Positions 7,128 through 13,038 of a DNA stretch of 13,038 bases are shown here, one piece after another. The stretch is taken from assembly GCA_031258355.1 (NCBI GenBank), contig JAIRMZ010000059.1, forward strand, positions 1 to 13,038. The letters run 5' to 3'. Under the pieces are notes generated by a model. That model made no database searches, was not told where the DNA came from, and saw nothing but the letters and a program-made list of their open reading frames with translations. Position numbers and translations under genes: made by a program. The DNA is from Holosporales bacterium (GTDB lineage Bacteria > Pseudomonadota > Alphaproteobacteria > UBA3830 > JAIRMZ01). Within the stretch, counting starts at the first letter, position 1; every line of letters begins with the position of its first letter.

Positions 7128-7970
7128 ATGCTGAATAGGGCGCGCACGCTGGCACGATTCTTTAAAATCTCCAAGGACGCGGAAGACACGCGGGACGTCT
7201 TGGAGGAACTCATTGAGGCGGAAGAGCCGACATCTGCCTCGCTCAATCCTCTGGAAAAGCAATTATTCTTGAACGTGTTGAACTTTAGAAAGTTGACGGC
7301 TGCGGATGTCATGACACCGCGTGCGGAGATCGTCAGTTTGTCGGAAGCCGCTTCCTTTGAAGAGACGGTTCGGACAGTCTCTATAGCAAAACGTACGGTC
7401 TTTCCCGTGTACCATGAGGTACTGGACGAGGTGATCGGACTTATCCGCGCTAAGGACCTGCTCCCCTTTTTAGGAAACGCAAAAACCTTTCACTTGCGGA
7501 CGATTCTGCATCCTATTTCTTTTATTGCGCCCAATATGGGCCTCCTTGAGCTCCTCGTTCAGTTGCGAACATCTGGAAGCCCTATGGTGATGGTCGTCGA
7601 CGAGTTCGGGGGAGTCGATGGATTAATTACCCTTCGGGACGTCATGTGCGAACTTGTTGGAGATATTTATGAGGAAGGTTGTATTCCTCCCCTTGTTCGT
7701 CGATCAGATGGCCTTTATATGGCTGATGCGCGCTTACCCATTGAAGAGTGCGAAAAAACGCTCGGTGTTCCGCTTCTCGTCCCTCTAGAAAGTGAGGATA
7801 CGGACCCTCCAGAAGTTGACACGATTGGGGGACTGGCCACCATTTTAGCAGGACGTATTCCTCAGAAGGGAGAGTTGTTAACGCATCCTGCGGGCTTGCA
7901 ATTTGAAGTGTTGGAGGCAGATCCGCGGCACGTTGTGCGCTTAGGGATCAAAGTATTATCTGCTTCGTGA
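7128..7970 (+). CDS. CBS-pair, CorC/HlyC-type protein (TlyC-like, no membrane domain)
   Basis: A 280-residue soluble protein of the CorC/YbeX/TlyC group. Two CBS domains lie at about 58-115 and 125-180, including VMTPRAEIVSL (61-71), PVYHEVLDEVIGLIRAKDLL (93-112) and MVVDEFGGVDGLITLRDV (155-172). A CorC_HlyC (transporter-associated) domain follows at about 195-278. The N-terminal DUF21 membrane domain found in CorB-like proteins is absent, as in E. coli YbeX. Members bind adenine nucleotides through the CBS pair and have been linked to Mg/Co efflux, haemolysin-like phenotypes or ribosome function; the exact role is unsettled. The chosen ATG at 7128 has GAAGGA at 7115-7120 and lies one base after the ybeY stop. 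An in-frame ATG at 7104 would overlap ybeY and lacks that site. The stop overlaps the lnt start. Confidence 0.93.
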   Translation: MLNRARTLARFFKISKDAEDTRDVLEELIEAEEPTSASLNPLEKQLFLNVLNFRKLTAADVMTPRAEIVSLSEAASFEETVRTVSIAKRTVFPVYHEVLDEVIGLIRAKDLLPFLGNAKTFHLRTILHPISFIAPNMGLLELLVQLRTSGSPMVMVVDEFGGVDGLITLRDVMCELVGDIYEEGCIPPLVRRSDGLYMADARLPIEECEKTLGVPLLVPLESEDTDPPEVDTIGGLATILAGRIPQKGELLTHPAGLQFEVLEADPRHVVRLGIKVLSAS

Positions 7971-9466
7971 AGTGTCCCCCTTCTCTGACAGCACTGTTCT
8001 GGGGCGGGGTTTCTGGGTTAGGATTCGCCCCTTATCATATCACTCCCCTTTCCCTCATTTCCTTCGCGTGGCTCTACAAAAGTCTTTTCACGTCAGCTCA
8101 CCGCTTCAGGCAAGGATGGTGCTTTGGGTTTGGGCAAGCCTTCGCCTGCCTCTATTGGGTATATGAGCCACTAACAATTCACTGGCCTCGATTTGCCGCC
8201 TTGATTCCGGTAGCCCTGCTTCTCTTGCCAGGATACATTGGATTTTATGCAGGAATTACAACGTCTCTTCAGCGATTTTTCCCTTCTTGGGGAAAGGGCC
8301 CTCTCCTGTTCGCAACGCAATGGACATTAGCCGAATGGGGGTTGGGGCACTTTCTGACAGGGTTCCCATGGACTTTAGCGGGATATACTTGGAACAGGCC
8401 TTTCTCTATTCTCCAGGTGGCCGCCTATGGCGGTATTTATAGCTTAAGCTTTTTAACCGTTTTGTTAGGAGCTCTTCTGGGAGAGGCTTGGCATCGGCGT
8501 GTTGCCGGAGGAGGGCGCCCCATACTAGCTGCAGGTCTTTTGTTCAGCATCGCTTATGGAGGAGGCTCCTGGCGTTTGAGCACAGTAACTTACCGACAAG
8601 AAGCATCCCCCCTTTTTATGCGTCTTGTGCAGGGGAACATTCCGCAAGAAATCAAGTGGCATCCGGCACTTAGGGAGCAGCACCTCAAGACGTATCTGCG
8701 TCTTAGTCGTTCCTCGGCGGGAAAAGTGCCGCTAATCGTGATTTGGCCGGAAGCGGCACTACCCTTCCTTTTTACCGAAGCCTCTGGATTAGCGGAATTT
8801 TTAGGACGTTTTCTCGAACCTGGCCAGATTCTTATTACCGGCGCTATACGGCGCGAAAAAGAAGAGGAACGGAACAGCCTGCTAGCGATTGAGGCAACGG
8901 GGCATATCTGTGCGCTATACGACAAGCAACACCTTTTGCCTTTCGGAGAGTATATTCCTTTCGGGAATTTCTTACCTATCCGATGCGTAGCCCAAGGGCT
9001 GGGACTCAAGGATTCCTCGCCAGGAACAGAAGAGCCGTATTGGAACCTTCCGAAAGGACCCGCTCTTATTCCTTCTATTTGCTATGAGATCGTGTTCCCT
9101 CACGATTTTCCTTTTGCGCAACATCGTGGTACTTGGCTGCTGAATGTCTCCAACGATGCGTGGTTTGGTGACTCTCCAGAGCCACATCAGCATGCCCAGA
9201 TTGGGCGTTTCCGCGCTATTGAGGCAGGGGTCCCCTTGGTCCATGTCACCAACACGGGAAAAACAGGTATTTTCTCTGCGTTAGGAGAGGAAATAGTTAC
9301 CCTCCCGCTCTTTACAATGGGGATTAAAGATAGCGTTCTTCCCCCTTGTACCCAAAAGCCACCACCCTTTTCTTACTGTGGCACGGTCCCCCTTATGCTT
9401 ATTCTTGGCCTCATAGCCCTTATTCTTCATTGTTCTGCGAGAAAGAGGGAGACCCCTTACCCTTGA
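7967..9466 (+). CDS. lnt: Apolipoprotein N-acyltransferase Lnt
   Basis: Lnt catalyses the last step of lipoprotein maturation, transferring an acyl chain from phospholipid to the N-terminal diacylglyceryl-Cys at the periplasmic face of the inner membrane. The 499-residue protein has an N-terminal block of membrane helices (about 1-200), a periplasmic nitrilase-like domain (about 215-455) and a final helix (about 473-488). The catalytic triad is visible: Glu262 (WPEAALP), Lys320 (YDKQHLLPFGEY) and Cys372 (PSICYEIVFP), matching E267/K335/C387 of E. coli. NVSNDAWFGDSPEPHQH (393-409) and RFRAIEAGVPLVHVTNTGKTG (414-434) are typical. The start is GTG at 7967 in a GTGA overlap with the upstream stop, implying translational coupling. 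Its stop lies 9 bases from that of the convergent methyltransferase gene. Confidence 0.97.
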   Translation: MKCPPSLTALFWGGVSGLGFAPYHITPLSLISFAWLYKSLFTSAHRFRQGWCFGFGQAFACLYWVYEPLTIHWPRFAALIPVALLLLPGYIGFYAGITTSLQRFFPSWGKGPLLFATQWTLAEWGLGHFLTGFPWTLAGYTWNRPFSILQVAAYGGIYSLSFLTVLLGALLGEAWHRRVAGGGRPILAAGLLFSIAYGGGSWRLSTVTYRQEASPLFMRLVQGNIPQEIKWHPALREQHLKTYLRLSRSSAGKVPLIVIWPEAALPFLFTEASGLAEFLGRFLEPGQILITGAIRREKEEERNSLLAIEATGHICALYDKQHLLPFGEYIPFGNFLPIRCVAQGLGLKDSSPGTEEPYWNLPKGPALIPSICYEIVFPHDFPFAQHRGTWLLNVSNDAWFGDSPEPHQHAQIGRFRAIEAGVPLVHVTNTGKTGIFSALGEEIVTLPLFTMGIKDSVLPPCTQKPPPFSYCGTVPLMLILGLIALILHCSARKRETPYP

Positions 9467-9475
9467 AAGGATCCA

Positions 9476-10870
9476 TCAAGCACGTCTCTTCCATAGGTAC
9501 AAGGTGCGATCGGAGTCCTGGATGAGGAATTTCTCTTCTAAAGAGAAGAAACGCGAGAAGACGTCTTCGAAATGCGCCTGTGTATAATCCGTAAAGATAT
9601 CCTCACGAGCGGCGAGCATCCGCTGGATCTGGCTGTCTTCTTTAGGAATAAATTCTACAAGAACATGGCCTTGAGGTGTGAGGAGTTCGACAAAATGAGC
9701 GGCTATCTCCTCGAAAGGTATCCCAGCGGTGATGACTAAGTGATGGATGAGGGCAAGGGCCAACAACAAATCCGCTGTGCATCGTTCCTTAAAGGAAAGG
9801 CGTTCGCAGCAGGCCCACCCCAAGGAAGGCGAAGGATTGGCTAGGTCGAGAACTAAGGGAAAAATATTCTTTTCTGTCGCTTTCTTGAGATCGCGGTAAT
9901 GGTGTTCTACCGCTAACGCATCCCCATCTGGAGCGAGCACAAAAGAGAAATGTGGAGACAATAATCGACTATATCGACCAGTGTTCGCGCCTAAGTCGAC
10001 AGCACAATTTCCTTTTAGTTTTTCGGCAACAGAAGAAACATGGCGCATTTTTTCCTGTGTTGCGGCGTCACTGTAATTTGTATCTTGGTAATAATCGCCC
10101 CAAGAGGTTGGGATTTGCGGGCATGTCAGAGAAGAGACAGCTGTCATTAAATTCTCCGTGAGACGTTCCAAAGCTTCTTTACTGACATGAGCGGCGCGCG
10201 CTTTTTGAGCAACAGAGCGTCCATCACCGCATTTAGCCAACATCCGCGCATGAAGATGGATGTGCCAGAGAAGGGGAAAGGAGAAATAGGTTTTCCAGGA
10301 GAGAAGCCGTGCGGTAAGGTCCAAGGGAAGGCCTTCTACCCAACATTTTGTCAAAAAAGAACTGCGAAGGTCGGTGCGCGCCATCAAGGCAAGAGGCGCC
10401 AGAAAATGCATACAAAATTGCCGGTAAGCAGACCACGGCTGGTCGGATGTTCGTTTTTCAAACGACAAGAGGTCGATGAAGAGGGGGCGCACCCCAACGA
10501 ATTGAATGTTATAAGCAGAAGCGTCCTTTAGGGTGAGGTCTCGCGACAGCGCCTCCTTTTGGAGACGCAATGTTAAAAGAGCGGCGTCTTTAAGTTGCCC
10601 AAAGCTCCATTCATAAGGGTAGGATAGAAAGGGAAGACGCATGACTTCTAACGTCTTCCACGATCCTTCAAGAGGTTTCCTTTCACAGAAGGAGGGAACA
10701 TCTTCTCGAGAAGCAAGAGCCTCCAGAAAAGGAGCAACCACCTCCCAATGGGGGGCATAGCAAGGCATGATTGAACGCCATATCTTTCCGTCTCCGAAGA
10801 AAACACGTCCGGAAGGATCACGAAAAGACCCAGGACAAACGGAGAGGCTCTTCTTCTTTTCGTTGGTCAT
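9476..10870 (-). CDS. Class I SAM-dependent methyltransferase (NoeA-like family)
   Basis: 464 residues from ATG 10868-10870. The N-terminal domain has FRDPSGRVFFGDGKIWRSI (16-34), and LKDASAYNIQF (114-124) with RPLFIDLLSFE (128-138). The C-terminal Rossmann part has SAM motif I AVDLGANTG (290-298), then NIFPLVLDLANPSPSLGW (335-352), ADLLLALALIHHLVI (366-380) and VLVEFIPKEDSQIQRMLAAREDIF (403-426). This pattern is that of a conserved methyltransferase family including rhizobial NoeA-like proteins; the substrate is unknown, with glycans or glycolipids one possibility given the GT87 neighbour. An upstream in-frame ATG at 10939 reads into a repeat copy, so I reject it. AAAGGA lies about 11 bases before the chosen ATG. 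Its 5' end is duplicated in tandem upstream (see repeats). Confidence 0.85.
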   Translation of the reverse strand: MTNEKKKSLSVCPGSFRDPSGRVFFGDGKIWRSIMPCYAPHWEVVAPFLEALASREDVPSFCERKPLEGSWKTLEVMRLPFLSYPYEWSFGQLKDAALLTLRLQKEALSRDLTLKDASAYNIQFVGVRPLFIDLLSFEKRTSDQPWSAYRQFCMHFLAPLALMARTDLRSSFLTKCWVEGLPLDLTARLLSWKTYFSFPLLWHIHLHARMLAKCGDGRSVAQKARAAHVSKEALERLTENLMTAVSSLTCPQIPTSWGDYYQDTNYSDAATQEKMRHVSSVAEKLKGNCAVDLGANTGRYSRLLSPHFSFVLAPDGDALAVEHHYRDLKKATEKNIFPLVLDLANPSPSLGWACCERLSFKERCTADLLLALALIHHLVITAGIPFEEIAAHFVELLTPQGHVLVEFIPKEDSQIQRMLAAREDIFTDYTQAHFEDVFSRFFSLEEKFLIQDSDRTLYLWKRRA

Positions 10871-10914
10871 CGGAGCAAAATTCCTTTCTGAGGAACAAAA
10901 TCTTCTAGCAAAGG
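10732..10914 (-). repeat. Tandem repeat copy A (contains the real methyltransferase start)
   Basis: First of three adjacent copies (period 183-187 bp) at the 5' end of the methyltransferase gene. This copy contains the functional ATG and the first 46 or so codons. Shared landmarks are a TTTGCTAGAAGATTTTGTTCC block, GCTCCGATGA around the start, GTCTGTCCTGG, CTTCCGGACGTGTTTTCTTC and the CYAP-W codons. It differs from B and C in the 10780-10800 segment, where B and C carry a G-rich stretch and this copy encodes GDGKIWRSIM. Confidence 0.75.
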
Positions 10915-11101
10915 GAGAGTAGCTTCCAGCGAGGAGCATAACAAGACATCACCGAACGCTCCCTCCTTCCCCTCCCCTCCTCTGAAGAAAACACGTCCGG
11001 AAGGTTGCGGGAAGATCCAGGACAGACGGAGGGGCCATTTTTCTTTTTGTTGATCATCGGAGCAAGGTTTCTTTCTGAGGAACAAAATCTTCTAGCAAAG
11101 G
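10915..11101 (-). repeat. Tandem repeat copy B, decayed duplicate of the methyltransferase 5' end
   Basis: 187 bases, clearly alignable to copy A. It keeps an ATG at 11055-11057 and opens a 50-codon frame to TAG at 10905-10907, starting MINKKKNGPSVCPGSSRN, against MTNEKKKSLSVCPGSFRD in the real gene. A frame change then reads LPDVFSSEEG where the gene has PSGRVFFGDG, although PSGRVFF is still legible in the neighbouring frame, and the reading realigns at CYAPRW. A G-rich insert (C-rich on plus, 10961-10980) is present. The ORF ends about 34 bases before the true start, so it could act as a short leader ORF. No promoter was identified. Confidence 0.75.
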
Positions 11102-11226
11102 GAGAGTAGCCTCCAGTGAGGATATAATAAGACATCACCGAACGCTCTCTCCTTCCCCCACCCTCCTCTGAAGAAAACACACCCGGAAGGTTGCGGGAAG
11201 ATCCGCAGACTTTTCTCTTTTTTCAA
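11102..11226 (-). repeat. Tandem repeat copy C, partial, abutting the GT87 stop
   Basis: It aligns to copy B from the repeated GAGAGTAGC at 11102 up to the GT87 stop codon at 11223-11225. The first codons are missing: an A-rich stretch replaces the start, with a deletion of about 10 bases before GGATCTTCCCGC. It shares the G-rich insert with B (plus strand CCTTCCCCCACCCTCC), so B and C are closer to each other than to A. The join with the glycosyltransferase stop suggests the duplication end lies exactly at the gene boundary. Confidence 0.65.
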
Positions 11227-12509
11227 GAACGGCCCCTATATCCTTCTAAATCGAGACTGGACGGCATTTCTTGACAAGATGAACACTCTTTCCTTTTTCC
11301 TCTCAAAACATCTCGCGCTGTCGAGATTAAGAGATATCCTAGAAGGAGAAGCATGTTTAGCGCCGATAAAGGAAGAACACGGTTCTCATCTGCGTAAGCT
11401 ACCGGGAACGGCAGCATCCCAGAAACAAAAAGCGTCAAGATTGCGATATTCGTAATCCCTCGTCGTGTTGGTAACGTCGCAAAAAACAGCATTATCGATG
11501 GAAACATATAAAGGTAGCAGGAATACCAACTCACCTTCGGCGCAAATAAGATGAGAATCGACACCAGCGTCAGCCTTTTCCAGAAATCCGTCTGAAGCAA
11601 TGCACAAACCGCTGCCAGCCCACATAGGAAAAGATCCACCTTATAAAAGGCATCTCCGAAAAGACCGATACTGTGAAAGAAAATCCTCTCAAAAGGACGT
11701 ACTACAGAATACGTCGTAAACAACCCCCAACAGCCTCCAGGAAGCCCTTCTTTTTCCACAATGCGTAAAAGGCCGGAGACGCTATCGGAAAAATCACTTT
11801 TCAGAAAGAAAAATGGCCCAATGGCCAAGATCAAAGTAAAGACTGTGCTAAGAAAAGCTTCCTTGTAACGCTTCTGCGGAAGATATAACAGTCCAAACAA
11901 CACCGGATGAATTTTAAGAGCCGCCGCACAAGCTAATGCTAAAGCCGCCCAAAATCGCTCTCTTTTATCTTCAGAATCGTAGCAGCAAACAAAAAGAAGA
12001 ATACAAGCCGCCCCCAAGAAAACGGTATTCGCCGAACAAAGACAGTCTCTGATATACACGAGATTGAACAAGAAGCCTAAAAGGACATATCGCGGAAGGT
12101 GATATTTCTTTCGCAAGCGATTGAGAGCATAGAAAAAACAAGCGGAGAAGCAAGCAATCCACAGGAAGCAACCCGCTATGGCCGTTGTGTTCATCCCTCT
12201 CTCTGATAATGTCCCGGTAGCCGTTATGAGCCTTGCAAAGGGCCATGTTATGAGGAAAGTCAATGGCAAATAGGGGCATGTCATCCCAGAATAGTGCGGA
12301 TTGTAAGGATCCAGCGAAACACCTTGAAACACTGTGCCCAGAAAATCATAGCAATAAAGCTTACATCCTCCTCCTTCGCAGAAGACGGTTGTGTATTTTC
12401 CTGCGGGATCAATAACGGCCCCGATAAAGGAGGCGCACCAAGCACCGACAAGAACAAAGACAAAGCAGCGCAGGTAAAACTGTTGGTCTTTTAGTAAAGA
12501 AACCCGCAT
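11223..12509 (-). CDS. GT87/DUF2029-type membrane glycosyltransferase
   Basis: A 428-residue polytopic membrane protein of the GT-C type. Families such as GT87 use polyprenyl-phosphate sugars (mannose or arabinose donors) as substrates outside the membrane. It has a first helix at about 12-32 and a loop with YCYDFLGTVFQGVSLDPYNPHY, matching the D-x-A/G-x-NPY theme of DUF2029; Asp55 is a plausible catalytic Asp. A Cys-rich bit surrounds it (Cys44, Cys49, Cys53). The family-like AALKIHPVLFGLLYLPQKRYKEAF segment lies near residue 200. About ten helices follow, and the tail is charged. The start is ATG 12507-12509, preceded by GAGAG. A copy of this start region lies upstream (12599-12752). The next gene downstream, 350 bases on, is a methyltransferase, so joint action on a glycan is possible. 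I am confident of the membrane glycosyltransferase type, less of the exact family. Confidence 0.75.
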   Translation of the reverse strand: MRVSLLKDQQFYLRCFVFVLVGAWCASFIGAVIDPAGKYTTVFCEGGGCKLYCYDFLGTVFQGVSLDPYNPHYSGMTCPYLPLTFLITWPFARLITATGTLSERGMNTTAIAGCFLWIACFSACFFYALNRLRKKYHLPRYVLLGFLFNLVYIRDCLCSANTVFLGAACILLFVCCYDSEDKRERFWAALALACAAALKIHPVLFGLLYLPQKRYKEAFLSTVFTLILAIGPFFFLKSDFSDSVSGLLRIVEKEGLPGGCWGLFTTYSVVRPFERIFFHSIGLFGDAFYKVDLFLCGLAAVCALLQTDFWKRLTLVSILILFAPKVSWYSCYLYMFPSIMLFFATLPTRRGITNIAILTLFVSGMLPFPVAYADENRVLPLSALNMLLLLGYLLISTARDVLRGKRKECSSCQEMPSSLDLEGYRGRS

Positions 12510-12598
12510 ACCTTCTCTCTTTTAATAAACACTGCCTGTTTCTTTATCCAATCTATACACAAGGTTGCGTATTTTTCGATCACGTTATCTTGAGAAAT
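12444..12598 (-). repeat. Tandem repeat copy 1 (contains the real GT87 start)
   Basis: First of two full copies plus a remnant, period about 155 bp, at the 5' end of the GT87 gene. It covers about 90 bases upstream of the ATG and the first 22 codons (MRVSLLKDQQFYLRCFVFVL). The upstream part reads as protein on the minus strand in both copies: DNVIEKYATLCIDWIKK here and NNVIEKCETLRIDWVKR in copy 2. It may have come from the end of a neighbouring gene. Confidence 0.75.
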
Positions 12599-12664
12599 AC
12601 CCTTTAGAACAAGGACAAAACACTGTAAGTAAAATCGCTGGTCCTCTAACCAAGAACGTTGCAT
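12491..12664 (-). CDS. 57-aa ORF from the duplicated start, overlapping the GT87 start
   Basis: It opens at the copy-2 ATG (12662-12664) and stops at TAA 12491-12493, overlapping the first 19 bases of the GT87 gene in another frame. Its N-terminal 22 residues are a diverged copy of the GT87 N-terminus (MQRSWLEDQRFYLQCFVLVL), and the rest reads ISQDNVIEKYATLCIDWIKK and onward. The ribosome binding site GAGGGAGGAG is stronger than the GAGAG in front of the true GT87 start. It may be a coupled upstream ORF, or a by-product of the duplication that is never used. No independent function is suggested. Confidence 0.3.
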   Translation of the reverse strand: MQRSWLEDQRFYLQCFVLVLKGISQDNVIEKYATLCIDWIKKQAVFIKREKVCGFLY

Positions 12665-12752
12665 GCTCCTCCCTCTTGATAAAAGCGGCCTATCTTTTGA
12701 CCCAATCTATGCGCAGGGTTTCACATTTTTCAATCACGTTATTCTAGGAAAC
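12599..12752 (-). repeat. Tandem repeat copy 2, duplicate of the GT87 5' end
   Basis: It aligns to copy 1 over its whole length. It has its own GAGGGAGGAG ribosome binding site and ATG at 12662-12664, then MQRSWLEDQRFYLQCFVLVL, against MRVSLLKDQQFYLRCFVFVL in the real gene. After residue 22 the reading leaves the gene and enters the next copy. The upstream part carries a stop after IDWVKR, so it is a decayed duplicate. Confidence 0.75.
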
Positions 12753-12800
12753 GCCCTTTCTTAGTTCCATCCGATCTTTAACTAAAAACTCTCGAGAATT
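12753..12800 (-). repeat. Remnant of a third GT87 5'-end copy
   Basis: A short, eroded match. On the minus strand FLVKDRMELRKG lies where copies 1 and 2 have SLLKDQQFYL...G and SWLEDQRFYL...KG, followed directly by the unit start of copy 2. It has no start codon. The outer edge is uncertain. Confidence 0.4.
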
Positions 12801-13038
12801 CGATAACCTGATGTACGCTCATCATCTTATGCTTGTCCCTTCCTCATCTCAACGACTGCTGACCATGGAAGATCTGGAGAGGGATCGGCCCAAAAGGTTA
12901 AGGTAACGAGAAGCCCTGGAACGCCCAGCGCTCCCCCAATGAGAAGGCGAACTTGCCCCTGTATTGACCTTTTCTCGGTCAAAGCCTCCTCTCATTAACC
13001 AAGAAGCAGAAGGGGGGGGTGAAGTCTAGGGACATGGG
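12801..13038. other. Right-hand end, no firm gene
   Basis: About 240 bases with two short overlapping minus-strand frames. One, 12827-12982, gives 51 residues from TTG, including a hydrophobic VRLLIGGALGVPGLLVTLTF stretch and ending AVVEMRKGQA; AGGAGG is only two bases before the TTG. The other, 12849-12995, gives 48 Ser/Arg-rich residues from an ATG with no ribosome binding site. Neither is recognised. A run of eight G at 13012-13019 lies upstream of both. This could be the end of a broken gene or plain intergenic DNA. Confidence 0.25.

Noticed and set aside
6647..7312. 221-codon minus-strand frame across ybeY and the CBS gene
   Set aside because: It is antisense to two certain genes with conserved motifs; its translation shows the composition expected of a reverse reading of coding DNA.
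8590..9009. 139-codon minus-strand frame inside lnt
   Set aside because: It is antisense to the catalytic domain of Lnt and looks like random Ser/Arg/Pro-rich translation.
9462..9480. Inverted repeat CTTGA/TCAAG between lnt and the methyltransferase gene
   Set aside because: It arises because both convergent genes end in a TTGA context; the stem is 5 bp with a 9-base loop and no T tract, so I do not call a terminator.
10871..10939. Longer methyltransferase start at ATG 10939
   Set aside because: The added 23 residues are an out-of-frame reading of repeat copy B, and family similarity begins only after the ATG at 10870.
10732..11226. CRISPR array
   Set aside because: The units are about 185 bp, adjacent and homologous to a gene start, with no short conserved repeat alternating with unique spacers.

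Overview
The window looks like chromosomal DNA of an alphaproteobacterium, perhaps a host-associated or reduced-genome lineage. The SecA protein has an alphaproteobacterial-looking N-terminus and a zinc-binding tail, and the gene order ybeY, corC/tlyC-type CBS protein, lnt is the usual proteobacterial cell-envelope cluster. Base composition is intermediate, several genes use GTG or TTG starts, and long gene-free stretches hold decayed repeats. The lineage call is an inference; no rRNA or tRNA gene was seen to anchor it.

Layout. (1) 1-256, minus: the first 85 codons of an unidentified secreted protein that runs off the left edge. (2) 257-614: a divergent control region with a possible -10 box, a small leader ORF and hairpins ahead of secA. 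(3) 615-3278, plus: secA, complete. (4) 3279-4832: about 1.5 kb with no credible gene, containing G-rich motifs, small hairpins and a decayed tandem repeat. (5) 4833-6194, minus: a MATE-family exporter with a TTG start and a good sigma70-type promoter; a four-run G-quadruplex motif lies just after its stop. (6) 6569-9466, plus: the tight ybeY-corC-lnt operon (1-base gap, then a 4-base overlap), covering rRNA maturation, a CBS/transport-associated protein and lipoprotein N-acylation. (7) 9476-10870, minus: a class I SAM-dependent methyltransferase. (8) 11223-12509, minus: a GT87/DUF2029-type polyprenyl-sugar glycosyltransferase. (9) 12510-13038: repeat copies and a stretch with only weak short ORFs.

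The most unusual feature is in parts 7-9. Both minus-strand genes, the methyltransferase and the GT87 glycosyltransferase, are preceded by tandem, diverged copies of their own 5' ends (period about 187 bp and about 155 bp). The copies reproduce the translation start region and first codons, then break down by frameshift or stop. The nearest copy upstream of each gene still opens a short ORF, of 50 and 57 codons. One of these overlaps the true start of the glycosyltransferase and could couple or compete with its translation. A third decayed tandem duplication of similar period (about 169 bp) lies in the 3.3-4.8 kb gap. Repeated local tandem duplication of gene starts is therefore the recurrent theme of the window. 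Whether it is regulatory (decoy starts, leader peptides, repeat-number variation) or only decay cannot be decided from the sequence alone.
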